NCBI GenBank assembly: GCA_030015575.1
Contig: CM057338.1
Span: 136,611,546-136,675,545 of the forward strand
Source: Agapanthus africanus
Lineage: Eukaryota; Streptophyta; Magnoliopsida; Asparagales; Amaryllidaceae
DNA length: 64,000 bases
Reading direction: 5' to 3'
Position numbers and translations under genes: made by a program. The notes under the pieces were generated by a model, which worked only from the letters and a program-made list of their open reading frames with translations, was not told where the DNA came from and ran no database searches. Below, in pieces: positions 22,811-33,753 of this stretch (its first letter is position 1; each line of letters opens with the position of its first letter).

Positions 22811-23395
22811 ATGGCCTTTAACTGCACCAACTGCTCGAAATGCCACTGCAACGGACGCTCCACCTCACCGGGAGGTGTAGTATATGGGTCCCAAGCGGCT
22901 TCCTTCCTCGCTCTGCCGGTAGACCAAGTGACCCAAGCCACCACTGGCCTGTCCTTCGGGACCATGATCCCACCTACAAGCTTCCCTAGACCAATACCTG
23001 CACCCGAAGTGAACAAAAAGTCGGTCTTCGACCGGCTCACTGCTACGACAGCCCCTGTCAACGGGTTGCCCACTGCCAAACCAACAGCTTCGGTTTTCGC
23101 CAGGCTGGATCTGAATTCTAAACTGGCCGTCCCAAGGAAGGCAATGACTGCTACTCTAGAAGTCGTCAAGGCGACTTCCCCTGTCAAAGAGTCAGTCTTT
23201 TCAAGACTGACGATTCCTGCTCCTGTCCCTGCTCGAAGATCTATCTTCGACAGGTTGAATATCATCCCTCAAAAGACAACTTCAGTCTTTAAGAGGTTAA
23301 CACCAGCGGCGCCTCATTCAGACAGGAGGCAAAAAGAAGATGTCTCAATCTCCGAGCCAGTCCCAACGGCTCGTCATGCTCGACGTCGCCATTAG
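22811..23395 (+). CDS. ORF1 of element B, SVFxRL-repeat protein of unknown function
   Basis: This is a 194-codon ORF. The start was chosen at MAFNCTNCSKCHCN because element A has the equivalent ATG. The N-terminus has a Cys cluster (CTNCSKCHC) that could bind metal. The body has five copies of a motif of form S-(V/I)-F-x-R-L: KKSVFDRL, TASVFARL, KESVFSRL, RRSIFDRL and TSVFKRL, at roughly residues 75, 97, 135, 151 and 163. The spacers are Pro/Thr/Ala-rich. It ends ARRRH-TAG in frame with gag, and the stop is conserved in A. An extra ORF ahead of gag is known in Ogre-type elements; its role is unknown. Confidence 0.8.
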   Translation: MAFNCTNCSKCHCNGRSTSPGGVVYGSQAASFLALPVDQVTQATTGLSFGTMIPPTSFPRPIPAPEVNKKSVFDRLTATTAPVNGLPTAKPTASVFARLDLNSKLAVPRKAMTATLEVVKATSPVKESVFSRLTIPAPVPARRSIFDRLNIIPQKTTSVFKRLTPAAPHSDRRQKEDVSISEPVPTARHARRRH

Positions 23396-26300
23396 GAACG
23401 AGTGAGGAAGGCAGGGGGTAACTCCCCCTCAGGGCTAACTCCACCGGCTCCAGTGGTAGAAGTCAACGCTGCTGTTCCGACTGAGAACAGCTTTGAACTG
23501 CTGAGGAGGGTACGTAAGAATTCTCCAACCGCTACATTGAAAAGATCTCCTCCATCCGCGGAGAGAGTTCCGGAAATAAAACAAGAACAGCCCTCTCAAC
23601 GGCTGTCCTCAAAAATATACAAGGTTTGGCGAAGGGTTCGGGACTCCGTGATCGACCCAGATCACTCTCGTCAACAAAAGAAGACGAAGCTGCAAAAAGA
23701 AAAAGACCATCCTATTAAACAGCAGGGGTCAACGATCGCTAGGGTACCCACTGCAACGACCCCTTTAACTTCAACGGCCCCTTCAACTTCAACGGCCCAC
23801 AAAATAAGGAGGCCGGAGAAAACCCCCACGCCGGCGACAAATATCAGAGGTGGTGAACCCAAACGCCCTAAGTCAGGGGGCATTGTAGTTCATACCGTCT
23901 ACGTGGCATCTGGTAAAGAAGACAGCCACTTATCTACAGGTCATCGACCGCTCACCCGATCAGTGACCAAGGCACAGGAGCAACAACAAAAGCTCCAAGA
24001 AATGATGAATGCTATGGCCGCACTTACAGGGCCAAAAGAAAACCCTGAAGCGTCCTCGGATGAACGCGAAGAGGAAGAAACCGACGCCGAATTCTTTCGT
24101 CGGATATTGGAGAAGAAGGACAAAGAGGCTGCTGAACAAGAAGCCAACATACAGCGTATGGGCCTCCTCTTCCAAGACATGATAGGGATGATGATACAAC
24201 AAGATCCTCCGACCGAAGAGCCCCCGATCGTCCTTGGAGACGATAGGGGAGAGACATCAAATCCTCCACCAGCTTTGTCGACGGCTAAAGAGGATACAAT
24301 CTCCAAAGCTGATTTGGATGAGTACATCGCCCAACAAATACGGGTTCATCATGCGACCGAAGCAGCCGGCCAGGTCGTAAAAACGGGGCGGCCATATCCA
24401 AGTTGGTATGATCAAATCAAGTACCCACCCGGTTACACAATTCCTAAGTTCCATGTCTACAAGGGGACGGGCAATCCTCACCAGCATGTTGCCCAGTTCA
24501 GGGCACTCTGCGGCAACACCGGTGGCGATGACAAGCTTTTACTTCGCCAGTTTGTTGGAAGTTTATCGGATACGGCGTTCGAGTGGTACTCTGAGCTCCC
24601 GAACGACTCTATCAAAACCTTCGCGGAGATGGAGCTACTGTTTACTCAATGTTTTGCAAGCGCCAGTGAACGTACCCCGATGACGGCACTGATTAACGCC
24701 AGGGTAAAGCCAGGTGAGACGTGGGTCCAGTACGCTATACGATGGCGGAACTTATGGTCGAAGTGCGAGCAACGCATTGAAGAAGCTCCCGCAGTGGGTA
24801 TGTTTGTGGGAACCCTCGATCCGCAAGCAACCATCTCGCAATTTATGATGTTTTTCAAGCCGATTACCTTCCAGGCCTTGACTGACAAGCTAACGCAGAT
24901 GGATCAGATGGGCCATAAACCTCCTCTTCCAGAAATGACAAAGGGAAGGGAAAAGCGATCGTCGTCGCTAATGCTCAACAACAACCGAGCAACTCGAAGC
25001 CGATTGTGCGTCAAAATAATATGCGCCCATACGTAGACCTCGAGGAGAGACTAGGGCGTCCTTACTCTTTTCCCCGCGATAAAACGAGAAGGTTATTCGA
25101 GCTGGCATTGCGCAACAGACTCATAAATCTGCCGGATCCAAAACGTCCGTTGCAACCAAGTGACGTCAACGAGCCCAACTACTGTCCTTATCATCGAGTA
25201 CTAGGCCATCCGATCGAAGACTGCTACGTTTTCAAAAATTGGCTTGAAAACCAGTACCGACAGGGCAAATTCGCGTTATCTGACAAATGGAAGGTGAATC
25301 CCCCGCAGCCTCACACATCTAAAGGGACGAATACGTCGGGGGCAACATGCTCCGTCATTGAAGAAGCTCCTTGGGAAGTTGTATTATCAACCAAGACAAA
25401 GAGGATGCTGAACGACCTTCATTCATGCCCAGCGATCAAGTGGAAGAACTCGTTGGAACCGCAGGTCATTGAAGGAATGTTGAAGCCACGTCCAACTCCA
25501 AAGGCCGATGGTGGTGGCTCAAGCACTCGCAACCAGCCGTCAAAATCCTCGAAGAAGAAGAAAAAGAAGTCAAAGAATCCCGTGAAGCATGGAGACAAGC
25601 GCACGGACTTGCAAAAACAAATTGACGCGCTGGAGGAATACAACCAGAAGGCACGGACTCCCATTACACTCCAAGAGTTCCTTGATCATGTCTTTCAAGA
25701 GGAAGATGAGGGAGAAAGTTCATCCGATGAATCTGAAGAATGTGTGGCGAGCTGTCATGTAATTTCCCATTCGTTCATGGACGATGAAGAAACTCCTTGT
25801 ACTGGAACGCTGGGGGCAGATCCTGAATCAAAAATCCTGGGGCCATCAGATGAAGTAATTGACGCATTTCTTAATGAAGCTCGGTTGAAAAGTAAAGCTA
25901 ATCGAGAACGCGAGACGGCCATATTTGAAAGGGCCAAGCGCCAGCGACTTGATGAAAGAGCTGAGATGATCCCGCTGGAGCAAAACACCTCCGCTGCCGA
26001 CAAAAGCCAATTCAAGATGAGGAAAAATTTGCTAAGGCCATATCAATGGGCATGAAGCTACCATCCTCTGAAGGAAACATCACCGGTGAAGTGGAAACGC
26101 ACCCCTCCTATTGCTTATATCATCAGAAGGTGTCGCACCCCACTCAAGAGTGCAAAGCTTTCGATAGATGGTGGCAAGGGTATGTAGCTCATCGATAACA
26201 CTTTAAACGGGAAAAGCGTAAAACTCGTCGGGAGCAAAGAAATACGACCGGAGAGCTTAAAAGAACTACCGGCGATTGTCGCGTGGTTAACACCGGCGGG

Positions 26301-26518
26301 TCACAAGTGCCTACATTCGGGAGCGATTCTGATGAGGAGCTGGAACTTGCCCCTCTCTTTAAAGAATCCACTTCGGGAAAAGAAGAAGAGCCGAAGGTCT
26401 GCGAAAATATCCGGCTGCGGAATCGGACGCTGCCTGAAAAGAACCTCGGACCCTTAAACAAAAAAGATAAAGGGAAAGAAAAGGTCTCTGAAGATATCGT
26501 CTTAGATGACCAATGGTG
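23396..26518 (+). pseudogene. Gag of element B, broken by frameshifts
   Basis: Gag region in frame with ORF1. Features in order: basic/Pro-rich N-terminus; a coiled-coil-like KAQEQQQKLQEMM (near 23965-24005); an acidic linker; a capsid-like domain (WYDQIKYPPGYTIPKFHVYKG...FVGSLSDTAFEWY, 24400-24590; WVQYAIRWRNLWSKC, 24720-24770); knuckle 1 CPYHRVLGHPIEDC (near 25183); a Lys-rich stretch; EEYNQKARTPITLQEF; and knuckle 2 CLYHQKVSHPTQEC (near 26111). Knuckles are of C-x2-H-x4-H-x4-C type. Frameshifts lie near 24930 and 26020, and a TAA lies at 26196. The first ATG after the ORF1 stop is about 200 codons downstream, so translation probably depends on ORF1. Confidence 0.9.
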
Positions 26519-27079
26519 GAAGAGCTAGCTGCCAAGGACCTGCCGAAGAAGAATAAGGTGGATTACAATGTCTTAGCGCATCTGAGAAAGCTACCCTCAC
26601 AGCTCAGCATTCTTGACGCCCTTTTACTATCAAAAGAGGCGAGAGATTCGTTGATTAAGGCACTCCAAGATCCGGAACAATTCCAAGCATGCCTGGCCGA
26701 GGAAAAGATGAAGGATGAATTGGAGGAAGTGCACACAGCCGATGTCACTTTCGGCGACGAGGACCTTCTCCTTGGGACTTGCGAATACAATCGCCCCCTC
26801 TATGTCTCAGGATACTGCCACGATATAAAGATAGGCAAGATCCTGATCGATAATGGATCCTCCGTTAATCTCCTCAATGTGCGGGTGTTAAAAGAAATCT
26901 GCATGAGCGTCCAGCACCTTGCTCGTGACAAGATCACCATCTCCGGGTTCGACTCCCAGTCATCAAGAACTCTTGGGTCTGTGATACTGACACTACGTTT
27001 CGGGCTACTCGTCACGGACATTAAGTTCCATGTCATAGACGCCAAGACATGCTACAACGCTTTGCTCGGCCGACCATGA
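26519..27079 (+). pseudogene. Aspartic protease domain of element B
   Basis: A retropepsin-like domain that would process the polyprotein. The active-site motif is ILIDNGSSVNLL (near 26842-26877), where D-N-G-S replaces the usual D-S/T-G. The flap and C-terminal landmark DAKTCYNALLGRP ends the frame at a TGA (27077-27079) where Trp is expected from the family. It lies in a different frame from the end of gag; the switch is near 26515, either a mutation or a frameshift site. About 110 codons of helical, charged sequence precede the domain. Confidence 0.85.
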
Positions 27080-28780
27080 TTACACGAGTACAACATCATC
27101 CCTTCTACACAACATCAGTGTATGAAGTATTTTAAGAACGGTTTTGAGTATACCGTGACGGGAGAACTGAACCCGTTCTCTGTGAATGAGGTCCGCCAAT
27201 ACGAAGATGCCAAATACTTCTTACCGGATTTCGAAGATACGGAGAAGTGTCACAAGCCGGAGAATAAAGCTAATGCCACCATCCCTGTCTTCGGCAGTGA
27301 TACCGAGGAGGAAGAGGAGATGGTGTATTCGGGTCCGCCCTAACACAACAAGCCAGGACCGTCCGCTCCTACGTTGATCTTTGGTAGCGACTCGGAAGAT
27401 GAGATCCATGCTGTATTCTCTGCTCGACCTTCAATACGAAAGTCCGCTGATGAAGAACAAAGTCTACAAGTCGCCATGGTGCCGCTTAAACACCATAAAG
27501 AACTGGATGCACTTAATATTTACAATGTAGAAGAGCTGCAAATGTTCTATATCCCTCACAGGCGAGAGAGCGAGAAAGCAATTCTGTTCTACCGCTCTGA
27601 AGAAACCAAGGTGAAAAAAGAAATCTGGCATGGCGCGGATCCTACGCTCGACAGGCTTCAGCCTATCCGTCTTCCCAGATATTATACAGAGAGTTTAAAA
27701 AAGCTGCTGAAACGTCAGGGGATATCCTTCAAGCAGACCGTTCGAAAAGCCAAGTTCTATGACAAAATCTAGAACGTTCCTGGGACTCAACGCAAACTGC
27801 CTAATGGGAGAATGGAGACAAAAGGACTTGGATACATCCGGTCAAAGAAACGAGAGCTACTAAACAGCTGCTATGTCATGTATGACTTCGATGAAGAAAC
27901 GGATGCTCAATGGGAGGACGCTAATCCTGAGCCAGTGAAAGTTCCAGATGCAAAAGAGCCCAGTCCATCGTTCGAAGAACGAATGGACAAGCTTATAAAG
28001 GAAGCGGGTCAAAAAGTCCGGGACGATCATAACCGTGAAATGGTCATATACGAGAAAGCCAAAACGCAACGCCTTCTCCAAAAGGCCGTGAAAGATGAAA
28101 ATGCCGCTCCTTGTCAACCTGTTATAAAGAAGGCTCGACGCAATAAGTTGAAAGGCAAAAAAGGCGCTCAACAGCAACAAAGCAGGACTAAGAAGCCACG
28201 CAAATGGGAGTCGAGCGTTATTGATCTATCACTCATGAAGAAGATGGGTTGAGCGTACTCGTTTCCTCGGGACAAGACGAAGAAAATACTTGACCTCGCT
28301 TTAAAACATCGGATGCTTGCACTATCGGAGTCTAAACACCCTGAACAAGCAGGCGAAGTCTCTCACCCGGACTATTGCTTTTATCACCGAGTGATAGGGC
28401 ACCCTCTCGAGGACTGCTTCACCTTCAAAAATTGGGTTGAAGATCAGTATCAGCTTGGCAAATTCACTCTGTCTGACAGCTGGAGGGTAGCGCCGCCACA
28501 GAAGCACGAGCCCAAGGCCACGAAAGAAGAACCGGTTCCACGTTGGGATTGGAAGCGAATTCGCACCTGTCACATGATTACAATAATAAAAGAAGAGCCC
28601 GAGGACATAGATGAGCTCCCTTGGTGCTTCGAAAACAATGACAGTGAGGTAATCTCAGAATTTCCACCGGCTCCGAAAGAACCGGAAGATGGCATACATA
28701 CTACTGCAGATAACCTCAAGAAGATTGAGTTGGGATCGGCAGACGATCCGCGACCCGACATTCATCAGCGAGCTGCTATC
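27080..28780 (+). pseudogene. PR-RT linker with a duplicated gag-like knuckle module
   Basis: About 560 codons in one frame, interrupted by stops at 27341, 27770 and 28250. It contains two FGSDxE(D/E)E acidic repeats (27290 and 27380). A helix-rich part (DKLIKEAGQKVRDDHNREMVIYEKAKTQRL, near 27985-28070) resembles DAFLNEARLKSKANRERETAIFERAKRQRL of gag. A block of about 100 residues (YSFPRDKTKKILDLAL...CFYHRVIGHPLEDC...NWVEDQYQLGKF, 28258-28475) parallels the first gag knuckle region almost residue for residue. This looks like an internal duplication of gag sequence placed between PR and RT. Function unknown; a third RNA-binding knuckle is the simplest idea. Confidence 0.75.
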
Positions 28781-30172
28781 TGAAGAAAGGGTGGCTGCGT
28801 TAAAGGACGTGCTTCTACAGCATAGAGATTGCTTCACGTGGAACTATTCCGAAATACCGGGACTAGATCCATAAATTGTTGTGCACAGATTGGCGATATC
28901 CTCAGACATCAAGCCAGTCAAACAAGCGCCGAGGAGAATGCGGCTCGAGCTTGAGATGAGCATCAACGCCGAGGTCAAAAAGTTAATCGACTCTGGCTTC
29001 ATCCAGGAAGTTCAATACCCTGAATGGATCGCCAACATCGTCCCGATGATGAAGAAAAATGGGACAGTGCGCATATGCGTGGACTTCCGAGATCTCAATA
29101 AAGCCTGCCCGAAAGACGATTTCCCAGTGCCAGTCACCGAACTGATGATAGACAATACGTCCACTCATGAAATTTTCTCCTTCATGGACGGCTCATCGGG
29201 GTATAACCAGATAAAGATGCATCCCGAAGACCAGAAGCACACCGCCTTCAGGACTCCTCTGGGAATATTCTGTTACAAGGTGATGCCCTTTGGTCGAAAG
29301 AACGCCGGTGCCACCTACCAAAGGGCCATGACGAAAATCTTTGATGACCTTATACACGAAATCGTCGAATGCTATATCGACGATCTCGTGGTTGAAAGCA
29401 AATCATATGAGAAACATCTCGAGCATTTGAAGACCGTGTTTCAACGCCTTCGGCAATACAACTTGAAGATGAACCCTCTTAAGTGTGCATTCGGAGTTTT
29501 CTCGGGCAAATTCTTAGGATTCATCGTCCGACACTGGGGTATCGAAATAGATCCGTCAAAGATCAAGGCGATCATGGAAATGCCTCCGCCAAGGACTCTC
29601 AAATAGCTGCGGTCTCTCCAAGGGAAGCTCGCGTATATACGGCGATTTATAGCCAACCTTTCAGGAAAGTGCAGTCCTTACAGTCACCTGATGAAGAAGG
29701 GAACCCCGTTCGTCTGGGACCAAAAATGCCAAAGCGCGCTAGACGAGATCAAACAATACCTGCAGAACCCGCCAGTGATGGCTGCTCCGGTCAAGGGAAA
29801 GCCCCTCATTTTTATACAACCGCTCTCGAAGGCTCCTTAGGCGCATTATGGGCACAAGAGAACGATCAAGGGAAGGAAAGAGCACTCTACTACTTAAGTC
29901 GAGTTCTGCTGGGGGCAGAAAGCAACTACTCCCCCATTGAAAAACACTGCTTGGCGTTGATCTTCGCGATAACAAAACTCAGGCACTATGCGTTGGCGCA
30001 GGAGGTCCGTCTCATTTCAAAGGTAGACCCTGTTAAGTATTTAATGTCAAAGGCCATATTGACGGGACGACTCGCTAAATGGGCCCTACTCTTGATGGAG
30101 TTTTCGATAACGTATCAACCTCTCAAGGCAGTGAAAGGCCAGGCCATCGCCGACTTCCTCGCTGAGCACCCG
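28781..30172 (+). pseudogene. Reverse transcriptase and first RNase H of element B
   Basis: RT carries VRICVDFRDLNKACPKDDFPVP, FMDGSSGYNQI, VMPFGRKNAGATYQRAM and the catalytic YIDD (29373-29384), in the usual order for Ty3/gypsy. The following connection/RNase H-like segment has LGALWAQEND...ERALYYLSR...NYSPIEKHCLALIFA...LRHYALA and ends KAVKGQAIADFLAEHP. The first catalytic Asp of this RNase H is not apparent, as expected for the degenerate RNase H of Tat elements. Defects: a frameshift before RT near 28755, TAA at 28872, TAG at 29604 and a frameshift near 29815. Confidence 0.92.
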
Positions 30173-30235
30173 ATACCTGCTGATTCTCCTCTGAATTGCG
30201 ATTTGCCAGACGAACATGCGTTTGACGCGATCGAC

Positions 30236-30672
30236 GGTGGTGATACCCAATGGGAACTTTATTTCGATGGAGCATCTTCCATGAAAAAGCGCAAACAAAG
30301 TACCCCTATAATCAAATCGGGGGTAGGCCTCATCTTCGTGACTCCACAAGGAGGGATAATGCGCTTCGCTTTCTCCTTAACAGAGCCAAGGACGAATAAC
30401 GAAGCCGAATATGAAGCCTTGATAGTAGGCTTCGAGATCGCCATCGACATGGGAATTGAAAACCTCCTCATATATGGAGATTCCCAGCTAGTTGTTAGTC
30501 AAGTAAACGGCGACTACCAAACATGCAAACCGGAGTTGGTGAAGTACGGTGAAAAGGTGCAACAACTGTTGACCCAAATTCCCTCCTATACTTTGGAAAG
30601 CATACCGCGTGCGGAAAACAGCAAAGCGGATGCATTGGCCAAACTCGCTAAGGAACTGGCTGATGAGAACCT
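30236..30672 (+). CDS. Second, archaeal-type RNase H domain of element B
   Basis: The domain starts WELYFDGASS and shows a complete D-E-D-D set: YFDGAS, NNEAEYEAL, YGDSQLVV and ENSKADALA. It lies between the RT-linked RNase H and integrase in the same open frame (29483-31147), with no stop inside. A second RNase H at this position is a known acquisition of the Tat group and would supply activity in place of the degenerate first copy. It is part of the Pol polyprotein, not a separate protein. Confidence 0.9.
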
Positions 30673-30819
30673 CGATGACGTTAAAATCGTAGTACAAAGC
30701 CGTCGGGTGCTTGCCCCAGCAGAATTACCTCCTGAATCATCCGAGGAAAAGGGAGCGACTGAGCAGACGACCTTACAAGTAAAAGATTGGGAAAATACCG
30801 AGGATTGGAGAGAAGTCTT

Positions 30820-32056
30820 CATAGATTACTTCAAGTCCCACCGAATGCCTGAAGAAGTGTCCACAAGACATCAGCTAATGAAACGAGCTCTGTCTTTCGC
30901 CTTCGTCAATGATACTCTGTACAGAAGGTCATTTGACTCTCTGTGGCTGAGATGCTTAGGACCTGACGAAGCGAAAAGGGTCGTCCAGGAAGTTCATGAC
31001 GGACTCTGCGGTTCTCACCAAGCAGGCCCAAAGATGAAGTTGAAGATCAAACGGATGGGCTACTACTGGCCCACGATGATTCAAGACTGCCTCGAATATG
31101 CGAAGCAGTGCCACTCATGTCAAATTCATGGGGATTTCATCCATTAGCATCAAAATCCATTACATCCAACGGTGGCTAGCTGGCCGTTCGAGATGTGAGG
31201 AACTGACATAGTCGGCCCTATCGAACCAGCATCGTCTAGGGGACATCGTTTCATCCTGGCGACGACTGACTACTTCTCTAAATGGGCAAAAGCAGTGCCG
31301 TTAAGAGAAGTAAAGACGGAGAATATCCTCCATTTCTTCAAGACGCATGTCATATATCGGTTTGGAACGCCAAGATGAATCATCTCCGATAACGGGCCAG
31401 CCTACAGAAGCCACAAAATCAGTCGCTTCACGCAACAACATAATATAGACTGGAGATATTCCTCAGTTTATAATCCGCGAGCTAACGGTCTAGCTGAGGC
31501 CTTCAACAAAAGCTTGACGAAGATCATGAAGAAAACGGTGTCACGAAATAAGAAAAACTGGCCCGAAAGACTGCAAGAAGCTCTCTGGGCGTATCGAACT
31601 ACGTTTAAAACGGCCACAAACGCAACGCCATATGCGTTGGTATTCGGTACAGAAGCAGTACTCCCTCTCGAGATAGAATTACCCTCTCTACGAGTGGCAG
31701 TCCACTATGAGCTGACGGACGAAGAAAATGCTCACCTTCGGCTTGAGGAGCTTGACGCCCTTGATGAAACCCGGCTCATAGTACAGCAAAATCTGGAAGC
31801 TTATAAAGCAAAGATGACGCGCTCATATGAAAGATTGACCCGACCGAGGATATTCCGCCAAGGCGAACTTGTGCTAGTGGTCAAAAGGCCTATGATTCCC
31901 AATCGCGCCAAGCGAGGAAAATTCGAGCCAAACTATGAAGGCCCGTACATCATAGACAAGGTCTACCAAGGCGGAGCCTATCTACTCATGGATATGCACG
32001 GTGAAAGGACTTTCAGGCCAATAAACGGTCGCTTCCTAAAGAGATGCTACGCTTAA
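30820..32056 (+). pseudogene. Integrase of element B
   Basis: N-terminal HHCC zinc finger (HDGLCGSH ... CHSC, near 30995-31125). The catalytic core has D at 31205 (GTDIVGP), D at 31388 (SDNGPAYR) and E at 31496 (ANGLAEAF); the last two are 36 codons apart, an exact DD35E. The C-terminal part (LVLVVKRP...KFEPNYEGPYIIDKVYQGGAYLL...RFLKRCYA) is a GPY/F-type domain; no chromodomain follows. In-frame stops are TAG at 31145, TGA near 31195 and TGA at 31376, each one transition away from the codon the family would have. No frameshift was seen. Confidence 0.92.
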
Positions 32057-32592
32057 TGAGCCACAGCCTAGGTCAATGATAGATGACGACGACTATGTCC
32101 GCTCGCTATCTTCCTAAGCTCAAACTCTATCAGCAGTAACCAGCCTTCTCAAAGTCGGACCGAAATGTCCTTAAACTAATAGCAGACCGAAACGTCTTTA
32201 AACTACTACCGCAGCATCTTTAGGCTGACAAGATATAAAAAAAACATATAAAAAATAAAATAAAAAAAACGGTATGTCCATAAGCAAAAAGGGCACGGAT
32301 GAAAACCCGAAAGGGCTCCGTGAGTAAAAACAGCAGGGCTACCCGCGAGTGTTCGTGAAAACCCGAAAGGGCTCCGTGAGTAAAAACAGCAGGGCTACCC
32401 GCGAGTGTTCGTGAAAACCCGAAAGGGCGCGACCTCGTAAAAAATATATAAAAATAAAAAGAATAAAAAAACGGTATGTCCATAAGCAAAATGGGCACGG
32501 ATGAAAACCCGAAAGGGCTCCGTGAGTAAAAACAGCAGGGCTACCGGCGAGTGTTTGTGAAAACCCGAAAGGGCACAACCTCGTTAAAGAAC
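32057..32592 (+). repeat. Element B 3' UTR start with duplicated CCCGAAAGGG blocks
   Basis: After the integrase stop there are two GGACCGAAAYGTCYTTAAAC minirepeats like those of the LTR (32160-32210). Then a block containing GAAAACCCGAAAGGGC and GTGAGTAAAAACAGCAGGG is repeated about three times at 32290-32580, with A-rich spacers. No coding potential. Confidence 0.85.
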
Positions 32593-32808
32593 ACTTACAA
32601 GATCCTCTCGACCTTGTAAGGAGAAACTACCCGCGTGAGATCCTTACGACTCACAAGGGAGCAACACACTTAGGGATCCCCACAATTCCTAAGGAGAAAA
32701 TACACTTGCGAGATCCTCACGACTCGTAAGGAGAACTCTCTTATGGGACCCTCACGGCTCATAAGAGTTGAAAGTCTTAAGTTACAGAGACCTAAACCTG
32801 TGCTTAAG
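32593..32808 (+). repeat. Six-hairpin cassette, element B copy 1
   Basis: Hairpins in order (stem/stem): CTTACAAG/CTTGTAAG; GTGAG/CTCAC; CTTAGG/CCTAAG; CTTGCGAG/CTCGTAAG; CTTATGGG/CTCATAAG. The loops are 9-13 nt and read ATCCTCTCGAC, ATCCTTACGA, GATCCCCACAATT, ATCCTCACGA and ACCCTCACGG. GGAGAAA-like linkers separate them. A sixth, longer hairpin is bounded by CTTAAG (32775) and CTTAAG (32803). Confidence 0.9.
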
Positions 32809-32943
32809 CAACCCCCACAACTTCCGATATTGCCCTATAAGTGGTTCAATACTGACCCTTGTATACAATCCACGGGCGCGAATAAACATTTCCCTAATCA
32901 AGTCCCATCCGAAACTGGGGATATGTTCGCATGATGAACAACC

Positions 32944-33156
32944 CTTATAAGTCCTCTCGACTTACAAGGAGAAAATTCTCTTGTAGGATCCTTACGACTT
33001 ACAGAGGAACAAACACTTAGGAATCCTCACGATTCCTAAGGAGAAAATACACCTACAAGATCCTCACGACTTGTAGGGAGAAATAACTTCGTGAGACCCT
33101 TACGGCTCATGAAATCAAAAACCTTAGTCGACAGGACCCTAGCCCTGGTCGCTAAG
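32944..33156 (+). repeat. Six-hairpin cassette, element B copy 2
   Basis: Stems in order: CTTATAAG/CTTACAAG; CTTGTAGG/CTTACAGA (imperfect); CTTAGGAA/TTCCTAAG; CCTACAAG/CTTGTAGG; TTCGTGAG/CTCATGAA. Loop order is the same as in copy 1 (TCCTCTCGA, ATCCTTACGA, TCCTCACGA, ATCCTCACGA, ACCCTTACGG). The sixth hairpin is CTTAG-TCGACAGG ... CCTGGTCG-CTAAG. Confidence 0.9.
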
Positions 33157-33753
33157 CCACCTTTGTTCGACATCGACAAAGACAAATGATGATTCACTCT
33201 TGGTAATATCCCAGTTTTAGCGGTGCTGATGCCAAAATCGACGTCTAATTGCAGGTTTACGGCGAAAAGCCAATAGGCCGCACATGCATACGAAATAGCC
33301 GAAATGATAGGGCAACTTGCAATAAAAAGCGGCAAGTAAAAATGTATGCATGCAAAATAGCCAAAATAATAGGGCAACTTGCAATAAAAAGCAGCAAGTA
33401 AAAATGTATGCATGCAAAATAGCCGAAATGATTGGGTAACTCGCAATAAAAAGCGGCGAGTAAAAATAAAATAAATAGCCGAAATGATTGGGCACCGCGA
33501 AAAATAGCCGAAATGATTGGGCAATCGCGACCTTCGCGATATAAAAGCTAAAATGATAGAGCATCGCGAAGATAAAACAAAAAAATGATGATAAAACTTT
33601 GGCCCTACAGTTAAGATCACATCGATCACTGTATACAATCCAAGGGCGTAAACAAAGAAGGAACCATACTTTCCCAACAGGCTCCGCCAGAAGACGAAGC
33701 CAAATCTCGACGGTTCAATCCAACTCCGAAGAAACCAGTGTCTTCAGCAACCA
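33157..33753 (+). repeat. Minirepeat region with a covarying hairpin
   Basis: An about 62-66 bp unit containing AATAGCCGAAATGATTGGGC recurs from 33290 to 33530. Three copies hold a hairpin with the constant interior AATAAAAAGC: ACTTGC/GCAAGT (33315-33337), ACTTGC/GCAAGT (33377-33399) and ACTCGC/GCGAGT (33439-33461). The rest is non-coding and leads to the anchor GAAGCCAAATCTCGACGG before the tandem array. Confidence 0.8.
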
